Notes under the pieces: generated by a model
Told to the model about the DNA's origin: nothing
Database searches by the model: none
Seen by the model: the letters and a program-made list of their open reading frames with translations, nothing else
Shown: in pieces, positions 46,445 through 56,499 of the stretch
Layout: each line of letters starts with the position of its first letter
Position numbering within the stretch: position 1 is the first letter of the stretch
Translations under genes and position numbers: made by a program
Origin: Takakia lepidozioides
Lineage: Eukaryota; Streptophyta; Takakiopsida; Takakiales; Takakiaceae
Direction: 5' to 3'
Length of the DNA stretch: 64,000 nt
Assembly (NCBI GenBank): GCA_030704615.1
Contig: CM060733.1
Span: 12,338,001-12,402,000, forward strand

Positions 46445-49400
46445 GTGCGCGGGTCAACTTACGTGCCCAAAACCAATATTGCCACTATTCCTCGCCTACA
46501 GCTGCCAGTCATGTACATGCAACCACGTTTTTCAGGAAGAGTGTTTGCAGAAGCAAGACTTAGAACGAGAGATGCGCACTTGTGGTGGAAGGAGGATGCC
46601 CTTGCCAGACGACAGGGATGGAAAAAACTACGGTGTTGCTGCTGTGTGTGTCACAGAGGGAAGCCGCTACTGAGAGCTACTGTCAAGTCTCACATGCTAT
46701 ACTATGGCAGGGACCCGTACTTGCGCCAGACTCGCACTATGCAGGTACGGCGCACCATGACTAAAACTAACATTTGCATGACCATTTTGAGTCATGTCGA
46801 TTTCCCTTATAATGTCGATCGATCATGCACTGGTTTAAAAAAATAAAACATGGAATTGCAAATACTATTTTATATGTACTGAAGTATAGGAACATTGACG
46901 ATAGCATTGGTTTAATTGACAAGATGAAGGGGAGCAATTTTCTGATGAGTCCTCAGATGGGGACTACTCTACGGGCTCCCTGGCTGGGGCAAAATCCATC
47001 GACAATGACATTGAGCTGGACGCATCAGACGACAACGTGGGATTGGATATTGCCAGAGCACTACAAGAGGCCTTCGAAAGAGGAGAATGCAATCAGCAGA
47101 ATGAAACAAACAATGTGAATGGAGAGCAACCATTTCAATTTGACATGAGTGAAGGCGATTCTGATGAGAACGACATGAGTGAAGACGATTTTGATGAGAA
47201 TGACATGGGTTCAGATCTAGATCCAAGACAGATGGATGGAGCATTTGTGGATCCCCAACATCAAAAACTGATGGAAGAATAAAAAATCAAATTATACAGT
47301 GGCAGTAAGCACAGTCGTCTTTCTGCAACGTTGATGATCTTGAATGCATGCGCAACACACGGTTGCTCCAACTCATTTGTTGATGAGCTCTTGTCTCTGC
47401 TGAAGAACTCCATTTTACCTCATGGGAACACCCTACCAGTCTTGCATTATGAGGCCAAGAAATTGATTTCCCGATTGGGATTGGCGTACTCGACCATCCA
47501 TGCTTGTGAGAAAGGTTGTGTACTGTTTAGAGGGGCGCTTAAGGATTCACTTACCTGTCCTAAATGTAACAGCTCCAGGTATTTGGTGGGTCGTGGCAAT
47601 GTTCCAAAGAAGGTGTTACGTCATTTCCCCCTCATACCGCGATTACAAAGGTTGTACAGATGCAAGAGTATTGCCGAACTACTGACATGGCATCATAAGA
47701 ACACCAGTACTGATGGTCTGGTTCAGCATCCCGCAGACTCAAAGGCCTGGAGTCACATTGACAGAATGTGGCCAGACTTTGCAGCTGAACCTCGCAATGT
47801 ACGCCTAGGCCTTGCTTTGGATGGTGTGAATCCATTCGGCCAACGATCGACAACATGGTCAACATGGCCAGTTCTATTGTTTAATTACAATTTGCCGCCA
47901 TGGTTGACAACACAAAAATTCTTCACCATGATGGCATTGTTGATACCAAGCAAAGAATCAGTAACAAGTGCAAACATAGATGTGTACATGGGCGCCATTG
48001 GTGGACGAGCTGCAAATTTTGTGGAACACAGGCGTAATGGCACACGATGTGTCTAGGCCCCGATTTCAGAGAGATTTTCAGCTACGGGCTATGTTGATGT
48101 GGAGCACTCACGACTTCCCTGCGTATGGGTTGTTGGCTGGCCAAGTGACAAAAGGGTACGCAGGATGTCCCAAATGCGGCCCAAATGTGGACTCGCGTTA
48201 TTTGCATCATAGCCAAAAAATAATATTTGCAGGTCATCGCAGGTACCTTCCCTGCAACCATGCATACAGAAGGTCAAAAAGCTCCAATGGCTTCACGGAA
48301 CAGAGGTCAGCTCCCCCCACTGTGACAACAGCTGATATCAAAAGTCTGCCATACAGAATGGGTTGTTGTAGGCAATGGGAGAGCCAGAGGCCGAACATCC
48401 ATAGTACCAGATCCTTCCAAAGCTAATGGGGTGAAACGACGGACGTGTCTATTCGACCTACCTTACTGGAAGGTAAACATTCAGCTTTCAAGATCAACAT
48501 GCATTTGCCTGCCATTCAAGCCCTGGTCCTTTACTGATGATTTGATCTCTTCAGGAAATGCCGCATTTGTCTAATGGATGTACATGTTTTGCATCTATGT
48601 GTAGGATCTCCTCATTCAACACACACTGGACCCTATGCATTGCGAGAAAAACCTCTGTGACAACATAGTGAAGACTATCCTTGGAGAAAAAGACACTTTG
48701 AAATCTGGGAGGGATTTGGAACGAGATGGGATCAACCCCATGGAAGCAGAGCAAATACGGTGTTAATGCCAGCAACCCCTTATGTCTTGAGTGCAGAGGA
48801 GCATAAATCATTTTTGAAGACTCTGTCGTCGTTGAAGGTGCCCACCGGGTATGCATCTGCATACAAAAAACACGTGGAGGATGGAAAGTTGACGTATTTG
48901 AAGAGTCATGATTATCACACACTAATGCAACAAATCCTTCCGTTGTGCCTACGTGGTTTGATGGAACCTGGTCCACGACGCGCCATAATGCGAGTGTCAA
49001 GAGTTTTCAGGAAACTTTGTTGCAAGGTTGTAGATCCTACATATATGCACTATCTACGTGAAGAGGTTGTCATCACGTTGTGTCTCCTAGAAAAGGAGTT
49101 TCAACCTTCGTTCTTTGATGTCATGACTCACCTGCTGGTACACTTGGTTGATGAGTTGGCTATCTGTGGACCTGTAAACACGAGGTGGATGTATCCGGTG
49201 GAGAGGACAATGAAATACCTCAAGGGATATGTTCGTAATAAGGCAAAACCTGAAGGCTCCATGGCAGAAGGGTATGTGTTGGATGAGGCACTAGGGTTTT
49301 GTACCGAGTCCATGGCAGATTTCCCCGCAACCAGGAGGCGAATTTGGGATGCCGATGAGGACGAGGGAGTGGAGGGAGTGGCTAGGGAGGTCCTCGAAGG

Positions 49401-49946
49401 CACTGGCAGAACTCGCAAATTGGATGTGGATTTGCGCAGTCTAATTCACGATTATGTCATTAACAACCACACGAGCATAGCTCCTTGGATTGAGTGAGTA
49501 CTGTTCCTTAGCACTTTCTGGCAAGTTTGCATGTGTATGAATTTCATTTCATGGTGGACAGTGACAGTTAATTTACAAAATTTGTGCTCTCGATTGCAGG
49601 AAGTATGAAAAAGCCCAAGCAGATGTGGAATCAGGTCGGTCTGCTTTTTGGGGAGAGTACTTGGCAACGTGGAGCCTGGTCACAACGTTGAGAACACAGA
49701 ATATCCTGCGCATTTGCAATTACTGCCTCCTTTTCAATCTTGGTTGGCTCAGGCTGTAGAAGATGATGTGGCTGCAAGAATGAGGGATGATGAGGCGTTC
49801 TTGGAGGAAGTGATTGATCTGTCAAGACCCCCGTCTGTGAATGCAGTGTCATTCAAGGGAGTGAGTGCGTATGGGAACCACTACAAGGCCAGCATAGTCC
49901 GATCTAACCAGTTGGTCACATATGACAGTGGGGTGAGTTCTATGTT
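46445..49946 (+). pseudogene. element A TNP2/TNPD-type CACTA transposase, decayed and interrupted
   Basis: Catalytic transposase of a CACTA element. The N-terminal Transpos_assoc-like exon (46445-46760) has WWKEDALARRQGWKK and HMLYYGRDPYLRQ. An acidic exon runs to 47282. Transposase_21: LPVLHYEAKKLISRLGL, CEKGCVLFRG, CPKCNSSRYLVG, KVLRHFPLIPRLQRLY, RLGLALDGVNPFG and YNLPPWLTTQKFFTMMALLIP. Then PLVDELQILW (frame changes near 47990), TLDPMHCEKNLC after an intron (about 48474-48603), and DUF4218 at 48760-49497 (HDYHTLMQQILPLCLRG, VSRVFRKLC, FFDVMTHLLVHLVDEL, WMYPVERTMKYLKGYVRNKAKPEGS). The last exon reaches YGNHYKASIV. In-frame TAA at 47280-47282 and at least two frameshifts disable it. Element B splits it at 49947, so DUF4216 is missing. 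Confidence 0.9.
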
Positions 49947-50505
49947 CACTACTAGAGAAACCGGTTTTTTTAACGGCTCTTCTCACACATTTTGGTGTGA
50001 AAAGAGCTCGAGTTCACACCCCCCCCCCTGGTGTTAGGTTAACCCAGTCCTTTGCACCACATGTGAACTTTCTTGGTCCTGTGAAAAAAACCATCTCACA
50101 CCAAACTCGCACCTGATGTGGCTGTAGGTTTAGGTGGCTCTTTTGACGGATATTTTGACGGCCGTTTTGACTGGTCAGTTCAACTAGTATTTTGACTAAG
50201 TAATCTTCATGGTCTTTCTACGGTACTTATTACACCTCGTTGCCACCATGTCTGCCACATGTATGTAAAAGGGAATGCCACGTAATAGAGTTCATCAGAA
50301 TTATTAAATAAATAATAGATATTAAGGGATCTTCTTACAGCTTCTCTCACATAGATTTAACACCAGGTTCAAATCTTGGTGTGAATTAACGCAATGACAC
50401 TAGTGTGAATACTGTCACATCCACTGTTCTGTTCCTATTGGACGAAAAGTAAACAATTATTATTTATTGACAAATGCTAAAATGAATAGTCATATTATTA
50501 TTATT

Positions 50506-50507
<2 letters not shown>

Positions 50508-50540
<33 letters not shown>
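50508..50540. repeat. (TTG)n microsatellite
   Basis: About eleven uninterrupted TTG units preceded by an ATT-rich run, in the AT-rich, gene-free left part of element B (50120-51050). Confidence 0.9.
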
Positions 50541-51055
50541 ATAGATATTCTTATAATAAATGGGATAGCACCCCGAAAGCCATTGGCTGCTTGATTTAAT
50601 ATTTAATATATTATTATTTAAGAATTTTTATTTGTTTTATTTCATTTAAATAAAAGCTTATTTAAAACATGGGATAATATTTGTATTATTAACCACATTG
50701 ACCAGTAGTAATGTTATTAATATTAAACATAGCAAACAACCAGCAAAATACCACATTTATGTCTACATAAGGAAAATTTGGCTTGATGTGGGAAAATGAA
50801 GTTGCCCTTGAACAAGGGGGTCTTGTGATCATACATGAGAATAGCAAGACCATCAATTCAAAAAATACATGAGAAGAGCTGTTTTGTTCACCTGGCTCAG
50901 CAACCCTCAATCCATAAAGAAAACTAAACTAAACTAAACTTGTAGCACCTTCAATATCACACGTGTTTAAGAAACTTTTCAGACCATAAGGTGGAATTTC
51001 CCTGCGTGTCACCCAATGTGGTATGATTAGGGGTAACAGAGTAGTTCGGGTACGG

Positions 51056-51373
51056 CTACACAACCTCTGAAATCATGACCAATTTCACATGGATACGGTA
51101 ATAGTTGTCTGGCACATTTGCTTTCGGAAAGCCAGCAATATATCCCACACCTGCCCTTCTTTTTGGTGCACAAGGATCAAACAATAACACCTTGTCGCCG
51201 ATCTGAAACTGCAACAAAAACCAGATTCCCATATCAATCGAACCCCGGAGAACAGAGACTGACAGCTTGGCACTCCTGCAAAATGACATTGAAGTTCTTC
51301 CTGCAAACACCCCAACCCTACCTATTGCAGTACTTCCAATTCTGAATTGCATTTGCTTGTCTCTATACTCCAT
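51056..51373 (-). CDS. element B TNPA-like gene, C-terminal domain (DUF8039-like)
   Basis: A minus frame whose second half reads QFQIGDKVLLFDPCAPKRRA, GVGYIAGFPKANVPD and YYRIHVKLVMISEV. This resembles the small barrel-like C-terminal domain of plant En/Spm TNPA-like proteins. It occupies the same place after the FCP1 domain as the 41765-42289 frame does in element A. An intervening exon (51572 to about 51690, MVKLVKRSMGREST...) ends at a GTAAGT donor. Domain name tentative. Confidence 0.5.
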   Translation of the reverse strand: MEYRDKQMQFRIGSTAIGRVGVFAGRTSMSFCRSAKLSVSVLRGSIDMGIWFLLQFQIGDKVLLFDPCAPKRRAGVGYIAGFPKANVPDNYYRIHVKLVMISEVV

Positions 51374-51599
51374 GCTGACATGATCAAAGCTGGAACGGTG
51401 CCATACCTAGTTGATAGCAGGTTATGCATGGTCAGCATGGATGTGGTAGGACGATGTCACAAAACTACCTTTGTAGGTTGTTGGGCCAGCAGCTATGTGG
51501 TGATACATAGGGGGTGTATTGATCCAGCATCAGACAAGGAAAAAAAATTGCACAAGGGAAACACTTACACTGTGCGGATTTTGTTGGTCACCCTGTGGA

Positions 51600-53087
51600 T
51601 CAGTTAGATCCACTGTGGTTGTAGTCTGATTGATAGCACATATTGTACTCTCCCTGCCCATTGAACGCTTCACTAGTTTCACCATCTGTATATTGAATGA
51701 CACAATGATAAAAAAAATTAGAATAGCACGAATGACACACAATGTGAAGTAGCATCAACAATAAAAATCCACCCACGCGCCCAAGCATTGAAACTTTTGC
51801 TCTCACCTTTCGTTGATTATGCTTTGTTGTTGCATCGGGAGGCAAAGTCGTTGGAACTTTGGCAGCAGGAAGCCCTGGTTCGGATGCCTTTGCAGATTGT
51901 TGTGATCCACTACCCATGGCTGCGCTCTTGAACAAGTAGTTGGGCTGCCCATATCTGTATGGGTGCCCTGACACATACTCAGGGATGTGTGCAGCCTTGG
52001 ATACACCCTCTAACCAAGGCAGTAATTCTTTCATAAGCCTCTTGCAGTTTGGCTGATCCCTCGACTTCCATGGATACGGTAAGATGCAATTATTTGCAAG
52101 GTTGGGTAAGCAAATGAATGGGGAATCGTCCACCAACAAAGTATTGGTTGGATTGTAATGGCTGTAGTCCTTCCAGAACTTACATAAGTTCTTGTACATG
52201 ATAGTTTTAGAAGGATTGACAGGGTCCACCATTCCCACAGGCTGGTCACAATAGTCTTGGTGAAGCACCACCTTTGGCTGTTTCCCACGAAACAAAGCTT
52301 TCATAATTGGAAGGACATTACTCAATGACATGGAAGACCATACACCTACATCAAAAATCTGAAGGCATCGGTCCAGAAACTCCTGACACCCAGGTGTGGA
52401 GGTGACAGTGGGCTCTAGGTATTCCCTTCTTCGTAGTCTGGTCTTACATAACAATCCATTCAAGTCAAGTATAAGGATGTGTTTCTGCCTCTCAGATGTC
52501 GAAGGGCAATTACCTACAACTTGTACATGATTATCATGTACAAGAGACACACCTTTCTGTGGGGCACTCTGCAAATTCATTGAGACCTCACAAGCATATT
52601 GAGAGGGTAGTACATATGCCGGCAGTGCTACTGGTGCAGGGGACAACAAAACTGATGAACACTTTGCAATTGCCTCAACAATATGGGGGGATGGATTGAG
52701 TTCACCTTCAGACCAACCCTCCATGTCATCATCCCCCTCCATCTCTAAAAGCCCAAACAATGAGCCTATTGTGTTTGGATTTGGTGGCGGTGAAGAAACT
52801 GCCTTGAACAGGTTGAGTGGTGAGCCCATAACATGAGAAATAGTCTCCTTTGTTGTCTGTGGCGCAAAGGTGGTGCATGGTGGACCTGTAGGCTGTGAAT
52901 CTGGCACATTCATGCCAAGTTTAGCTGCGAGCGCAATGTTGAATGCAGCTGCTACCTCCAGTTGGACTTGGACTGCTTCCAAAGCTGCCTTGGAGCTGGC
53001 TTCCATCTGCACTTGCTTGTTTTCCATAGCATCAAGGCGAGCTGCTAGTGAACCAATTCCCTGCCCCAACACATAGAACACCTCCAA
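51600..53087 (-). CDS. element B TNPA-like gene, large exon with coiled region and FCP1/NIF-type HAD domain (copy B)
   Basis: A 495-codon open frame; the true exon is probably about 53065 to 51810, from an acceptor before GIGSLAARLDAMENK to a donor after KHNQRK. Residues about 11-60 form a short helical region (ARLDAMENKQVQMEAS, FNIALAAKLGMNV), and 60-200 are disordered. The HAD core starts with KHILILDLNGLLC (Asp208, Asn210), then TPGCQEFLDRCLQIFDVGVW-SS, VVLHQDYCDQ, KTIMYKNLCKFWKDY, NTLLVDDSPF (Asp320, Asp321), LPWLEGVSKAAHIPEYV and HPYRYGQPN. The order and tail match plant C1271.03c-like FCP1 homology proteins, putative phosphatases for phospho-Ser/Thr. The second catalytic Asp is Asn, so hydrolysis is doubtful. 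Frame is intact, unlike copy A. Confidence 0.85.
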   Translation of the reverse strand: MEVFYVLGQGIGSLAARLDAMENKQVQMEASSKAALEAVQVQLEVAAAFNIALAAKLGMNVPDSQPTGPPCTTFAPQTTKETISHVMGSPLNLFKAVSSPPPNPNTIGSLFGLLEMEGDDDMEGWSEGELNPSPHIVEAIAKCSSVLLSPAPVALPAYVLPSQYACEVSMNLQSAPQKGVSLVHDNHVQVVGNCPSTSERQKHILILDLNGLLCKTRLRRREYLEPTVTSTPGCQEFLDRCLQIFDVGVWSSMSLSNVLPIMKALFRGKQPKVVLHQDYCDQPVGMVDPVNPSKTIMYKNLCKFWKDYSHYNPTNTLLVDDSPFICLPNLANNCILPYPWKSRDQPNCKRLMKELLPWLEGVSKAAHIPEYVSGHPYRYGQPNYLFKSAAMGSGSQQSAKASEPGLPAAKVPTTLPPDATTKHNQRKVRAKVSMLGRVGGFLLLMLLHIVCHSCYSNFFYHCVIQYTDGETSEAFNGQGEYNMCYQSDYNHSGSN

Positions 53088-53596
53088 AGTAACAATTCAC
53101 TACACTGAACTGATGAACTAGTAAGAAAAGAGAACCAAACGGCAACTAGCAATGGCATGGAAATCATGAATATGTAATTCACACCAGATTGGGACTGAGT
53201 TTATATTCCGATGTGGCTGCACTGCCTGTACACCCCGACCCATAGCCTTTGTCACTCCTGGTGCTACCGGCGATCTCCTGCAAACTTGGTGTACGTCGAG
53301 TCTCGTTCTCCTGTGATTGCAACAAACTTGCAAGTGTAAATGACTAGCATAGCACACTGCCAACAGTAAAGAATTATCTAGGATAACATCAATGACTCCC
53401 CCTCAATAAGAGTGCTTAGTTTGCTCTTCTTTCCCTCCTTAAAGCATTTTTGCGTTCTACAGGAGTCACACCTAGGAGTAAGGCGGGAATCCTGCAAGGT
53501 TTCAGCAGTACCTTGCATGTTACCACCTTCATTTTGTTGTGGCTGGACTGATGTCTCCCACCCCACAGGATGATGCGGAGTAGATGCATCCTCGGT

Positions 53597-54137
53597 CTAT
53601 TTCAAGATGCCTTTCCCTTTCAGGGTATTAGGTGTACCTGGAGATGTTGGATAAAGAGGTGGCCGCGGTGCAGTGAAGTTCGAAGGTGCCGGCTGTTGTA
53701 CTCCACTGTAGTTGGATGCTGAAGGTTGGTGGCCACCATACTGGACCTGCCCCTGGTGTGGTCTTGCAGGGCTGGGTAGGATAGAGGGAGGAAGTAGGTT
53801 GGTTGTACATAGGTCGAGGAGGATACATACTATGAGGATGCATTCCATAATGGTGGTAAATGGAATACCCACCTTGACTAGGATCATGCATTGGAGCGCC
53901 TGCAGGTAGAGCAAAAGAATTGTAATTCTGGCACTGAGGATCATTGTTTGGAGGTTGATAGTGAGGATACGACATGTGTCCATGCAGATTATACCCTGAC
54001 ATGGCAAGATACTGTGGGTATATAGGCGGATACGAGGGAGGAGCTGATACTGGTGGATACAAGGGAGCTGGAACGTCAGTCTGTGGAGTGGGCGGGGCTG
54101 GTTTTTCGTAAGTTGGAACAGATGCACCACTCATCAC
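53597..54137 (-). CDS. element B TNPA-like gene, Pro/Tyr-rich exon
   Basis: Minus frames rich in Pro, Tyr, Gly and Gln: PTYEKPAPPTPQTDVPAPLY, APPSYPPIYPQYLAMSGY, HPHSMYPPRPMYNQPTSS. Near 53790 the composition continues in another frame (PARPHQGQVQYGGHQPSASN...KGKGILK), suggesting one indel. The short exon beyond it (53378-53566) carries SRLTPRCDSCRTQKCFKEGK. No Ptta/En_Spm domain was found here, although element A has one in the equivalent place. Low-complexity composition gives no function beyond a disordered linker. Confidence 0.45.
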
Positions 54138-54668
54138 AGCAGCTGGCGCAATAGTTGGTGCACACTTTGCTGGAGTAAGAGACTTATGCTCGTTCGCATC
54201 CGTCCCTGCAATTCATTTTTTTTTTTTTACTGAACTCTGCACACATTGCTCAACATAAACATGAGAAACAATATAATTCTCATACATGTCCACTCGAACA
54301 TGCATGAATTCCAGAAGCAATTGTAACAATGCTTCATTGTGATCTAAACTGGGGCTGGAAACCTATACATAAATGTTAAAGGTGCCCAGAATGCTGACCC
54401 AAAAATCTCTGAAGTCGGAGGGAGTGAACTTTCCAAACTTGAGAGGCCCAGACTTCTGTAACATTCCATATTCTTTACTTCAGTTACATCAAGTACAAAA
54501 GTGACATCAGGAGGCAAGTAGAGAGTGACAGTCAAGAGAATAAAACTGGGTCACATAATGGATCACACATGATACAAAATGATAGACCTAAGGAGAAAGA
54601 AAATGTATGAGATATTCAAGATGACCACTGGGGCTGGCTCCAGGGAAGAGGAGTCGTCCTGGCATAGA

Positions 54669-54793
54669 GTTTGGCAGATGTGAAACGGGCCATTGAGGGG
54701 TATCCTGGTTCAAATTTGCTGGCACAAAAGTACCTGACAAAGACAATGCTGATAAATGGTTACAATTTTGACCTGCGCATTTATGTACTTATT
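54669..54793 (+). pseudogene. captured exon of a tubulin-tyrosine-ligase-like (TTLL) protein
   Basis: After an AG acceptor-like GGCAG the plus frame reads ADVKRAIEGYPGSNLLAQKY, then LTKTMLINGYNFDLRIYVLI. The pattern QKY-x5-L-I-x-G-x-x-FDLRIYVL is the signature of TTL-family ligases, which add Glu or Gly to tubulin tails. Only one exon is present and the frame becomes unrelated after VLI. It lies in an intron of the leftward TNPA-like gene, in antisense. I infer capture of host DNA by element B. Confidence 0.65.
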
Positions 54794-55142
54794 CCATGGA
54801 GACAGAACTTTGGTGCAGATCGCAAACCTGCTGATGGGCTGGGGAGTTTGCAGGGTGCTTTGCGCGCTTTGTCTTTGCTGGGGTTTTTTTCGTCGTTTCC
54901 ATCTCTGACTCCGAGCTGGTCTCATTCAAATCTTCATGTACGGCATAATCTTGGTCTCGCTGCAGTTCTTGCTCTCGTGCCTCCTCTGCGTTTGACTCCG
55001 CTTGAACTTGCGCTTCCTCCTCTTGCTCTACCTCTTTCTCCCGTTGTGACATTACAGAGTGCAGGAGTTGAACTCTGTGACTTCGGCGAGGAGGACCTGT
55101 GTGTTTGAGGATTTCCTCAACGAGGCGTTTAGGGCGATTCAA
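54789..55142 (-). CDS. element B TNPA-like gene, probable first coding exon
   Basis: Minus frame: NRPKRLVEEILKHTGPPRRS, HRVQLLHSVMSQREKEVEQE, a Glu/Gln-rich stretch (EEEAQVQAESNAEEAREQEL) and ESEMETTKKTPAKTKRAKHP. A possible GT donor after HQQ is near 54832. The RRSHRVQLLHS segment parallels RRSSRFVLQLPP at the start of the element A gene. It begins only a few bases from the truncated rightward transposase fragment. Confidence 0.5.
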   Translation of the reverse strand: MNRPKRLVEEILKHTGPPRRSHRVQLLHSVMSQREKEVEQEEEAQVQAESNAEEAREQELQRDQDYAVHEDLNETSSESEMETTKKTPAKTKRAKHPANSPAHQQVCDLHQSSVSME

Positions 55143-55610
55143 GCTCTCTTCGACGCTGCAAAGAAGAAGAAAGACAAAGTCAGCAGCTGCAAGATTGTCT
55201 GTTACCTTACTGCTGTTAAATTCTTGTCAAACCCATGGTGTGTCAAACACCTTTGTCGATGAACTCCTTACATTGTTAGGAAGACAACTGTTGCCAGCAG
55301 ACAATTGCCTGCCAAAGTCCCACTATGAGGCAAAACAACTCATAATGGAACTCGGGCTTCATTACGAGAGTTACATGCATGTCCGAAAGGCTGTGTGTTG
55401 TTCAGAAAGGAGCTTCAGAATTTGGAGGTTTGTCCAAAATGTCAGGCACGTCGTTATGTGGTGGGTACGAAGACACCAATACCTCGTAAGGTCCTTCGAC
55501 ATTTCCCTATCATTCCAAGGCTGCTTCGAATATATAAAGCCAAGTCCATCTCAAAGTTAATGTCATGGCACTTTAAGAATCGAAGTCGGGATGGCTTGGT
55601 TAGGCACCCA
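55143..55610 (+). pseudogene. element B TNP2/TNPD transposase fragment, truncated at both ends
   Basis: Plus-strand homology shifts frame more than once: LLLLNSCQTHGVSNTFVDEL, LLPADNCLPKSHYEAKQLIM, LFRKELQNLEVCPKCQARRY, RKVLRHFPIIPRLLRIYKAK and SKLMSWHFKNRSRDGLVRHP. It aligns with 47331-47730 of the element A transposase. It stops exactly where the FCP1-like copy D begins (about 55611), so it lacks the catalytic DGVNPF region. Confidence 0.85.
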
Positions 55611-56170
55611 ACATATATGGCCACACAACTTTTGTCATATCATCCTGGTCAACCAAATCCTTTGGTGATGGCTTGTATGAAATAGAAAAGAATCCAGTAT
55701 TTGGTGGGTTTCGGAGGCCCTTTGATGACTCATCATTGACAATGAGTATTTGTTCCTGTGTTGCAAAGGGTGTACCAGGGTACTTGGCAAGATCAGTGCG
55801 AATATCCTTAACGAGATATTTCATCCCAGGCATGATATAACCGGTAGTGTCTTTGCAATCCTCAGCTGACCAGATGAAGCAAAACTTCTTCGCAATTTTC
55901 GTGGGAACTAAGCACTCGAGCATCCTACAAAAAACATCTCTTTTAGCACATGACCAAATTGCCACGTGAAAATGCATCAACGCAAGGTTGAGAAACTCCA
56001 AGACTCCGGACCGGGGAACCACAAAAGATCTATTGGGAACATGAACTTTCTGGAACGAAATCTCTCCTTAAACAATTCACCGCCGGTTGGAGGTGGCTGG
56101 TAGCAGAGGAGTCCATTGACACTCAATATTAACAACATCTGTTTCCTCTTCCCCGATATGGCAGATAATG
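55611..56170 (-). pseudogene. FCP1/NIF-type HAD phosphatase domain (copy D), nucleophile replaced, frameshifted
   Basis: The minus frame enters at the CACTA terminus of element F and encodes KRKQMLLILSVNGLLCYQPP, where the usual nucleophile Asp is Ser (56121-56123). After a frame change near 56040 it continues SFVVPRSGVLEFLNLALMHF, VAIWSCAKRDVF, KFCFIWSAEDC, MKYLVKDIR, ILIVNDESSKGLRNPP and DLVDQDDMTKVVWPYM. Motif III reads VNDE instead of VDDS. With the nucleophile and motif III changed it cannot be an ordinary phosphatase. Its upstream part was cut off by insertion of element F. It differs strongly from copies A and B. Confidence 0.78.
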
Positions 56171-56499
56171 CACTACGCCAACTCATGGTTTCTTTTACTT
56201 TTTTTTTTGGAGAGTCATGGTTTGCATGACTCAAACCATGACTCAAAGTGGGACAGGCACGAAGAAGTGGATATGCCTAAAATAGGTCGGGTATATGACT
56301 AAACGACTCCGTAAAGTTTGGAATTTAGGTCAACGTGGTTTGACCAAAGAAGAGTAGTGATCATAAGTCACACGTATGCCTTTAAAGGGTAACAAAGCTG
56401 ACTCTAGAGATTTTGGAGCGTGGTCAAACGTTGTTGACTATGGATAATGTTGCGGTGTAGTCGTCTGCATGACTCTTATTTGGTGTCCCAATTAATGAT

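Larger units (their letters stand above)
40409..49946. mobile_element. CACTA (En/Spm) element A, interrupted on the right by element B
   Basis: Starts with CACTAGTACAAAAAACGGG. Its first 700 bp carries an array of GTCAT-N4-ATGAC palindromes. Next come a leftward TNPA-like/FCP1 gene (41765-45856) and a rightward TNP2-type transposase gene (46445-49946). The transposase gene is cut at 49947 by the CACTA terminus of element B, so the right end of A is missing from the window or displaced beyond it. Confidence 0.85.
49947..55610. mobile_element. CACTA element B, nested in the transposase gene of element A, right end missing
   Basis: Begins CACTACTAGAGAAACCGG, identical over 18 bases to the terminus at 58283. 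Subterminal TCACAC...GTGTGA words follow (49983-50120). The leftward TNPA-like/FCP1 gene occupies 51056-55142. A captured TTLL exon lies at 54669-54793, and a 5'-truncated rightward TNP2 transposase at 55143-55610. The element is broken at about 55611 by the FCP1-like copy D. No inverted right terminus was found. Confidence 0.8.
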
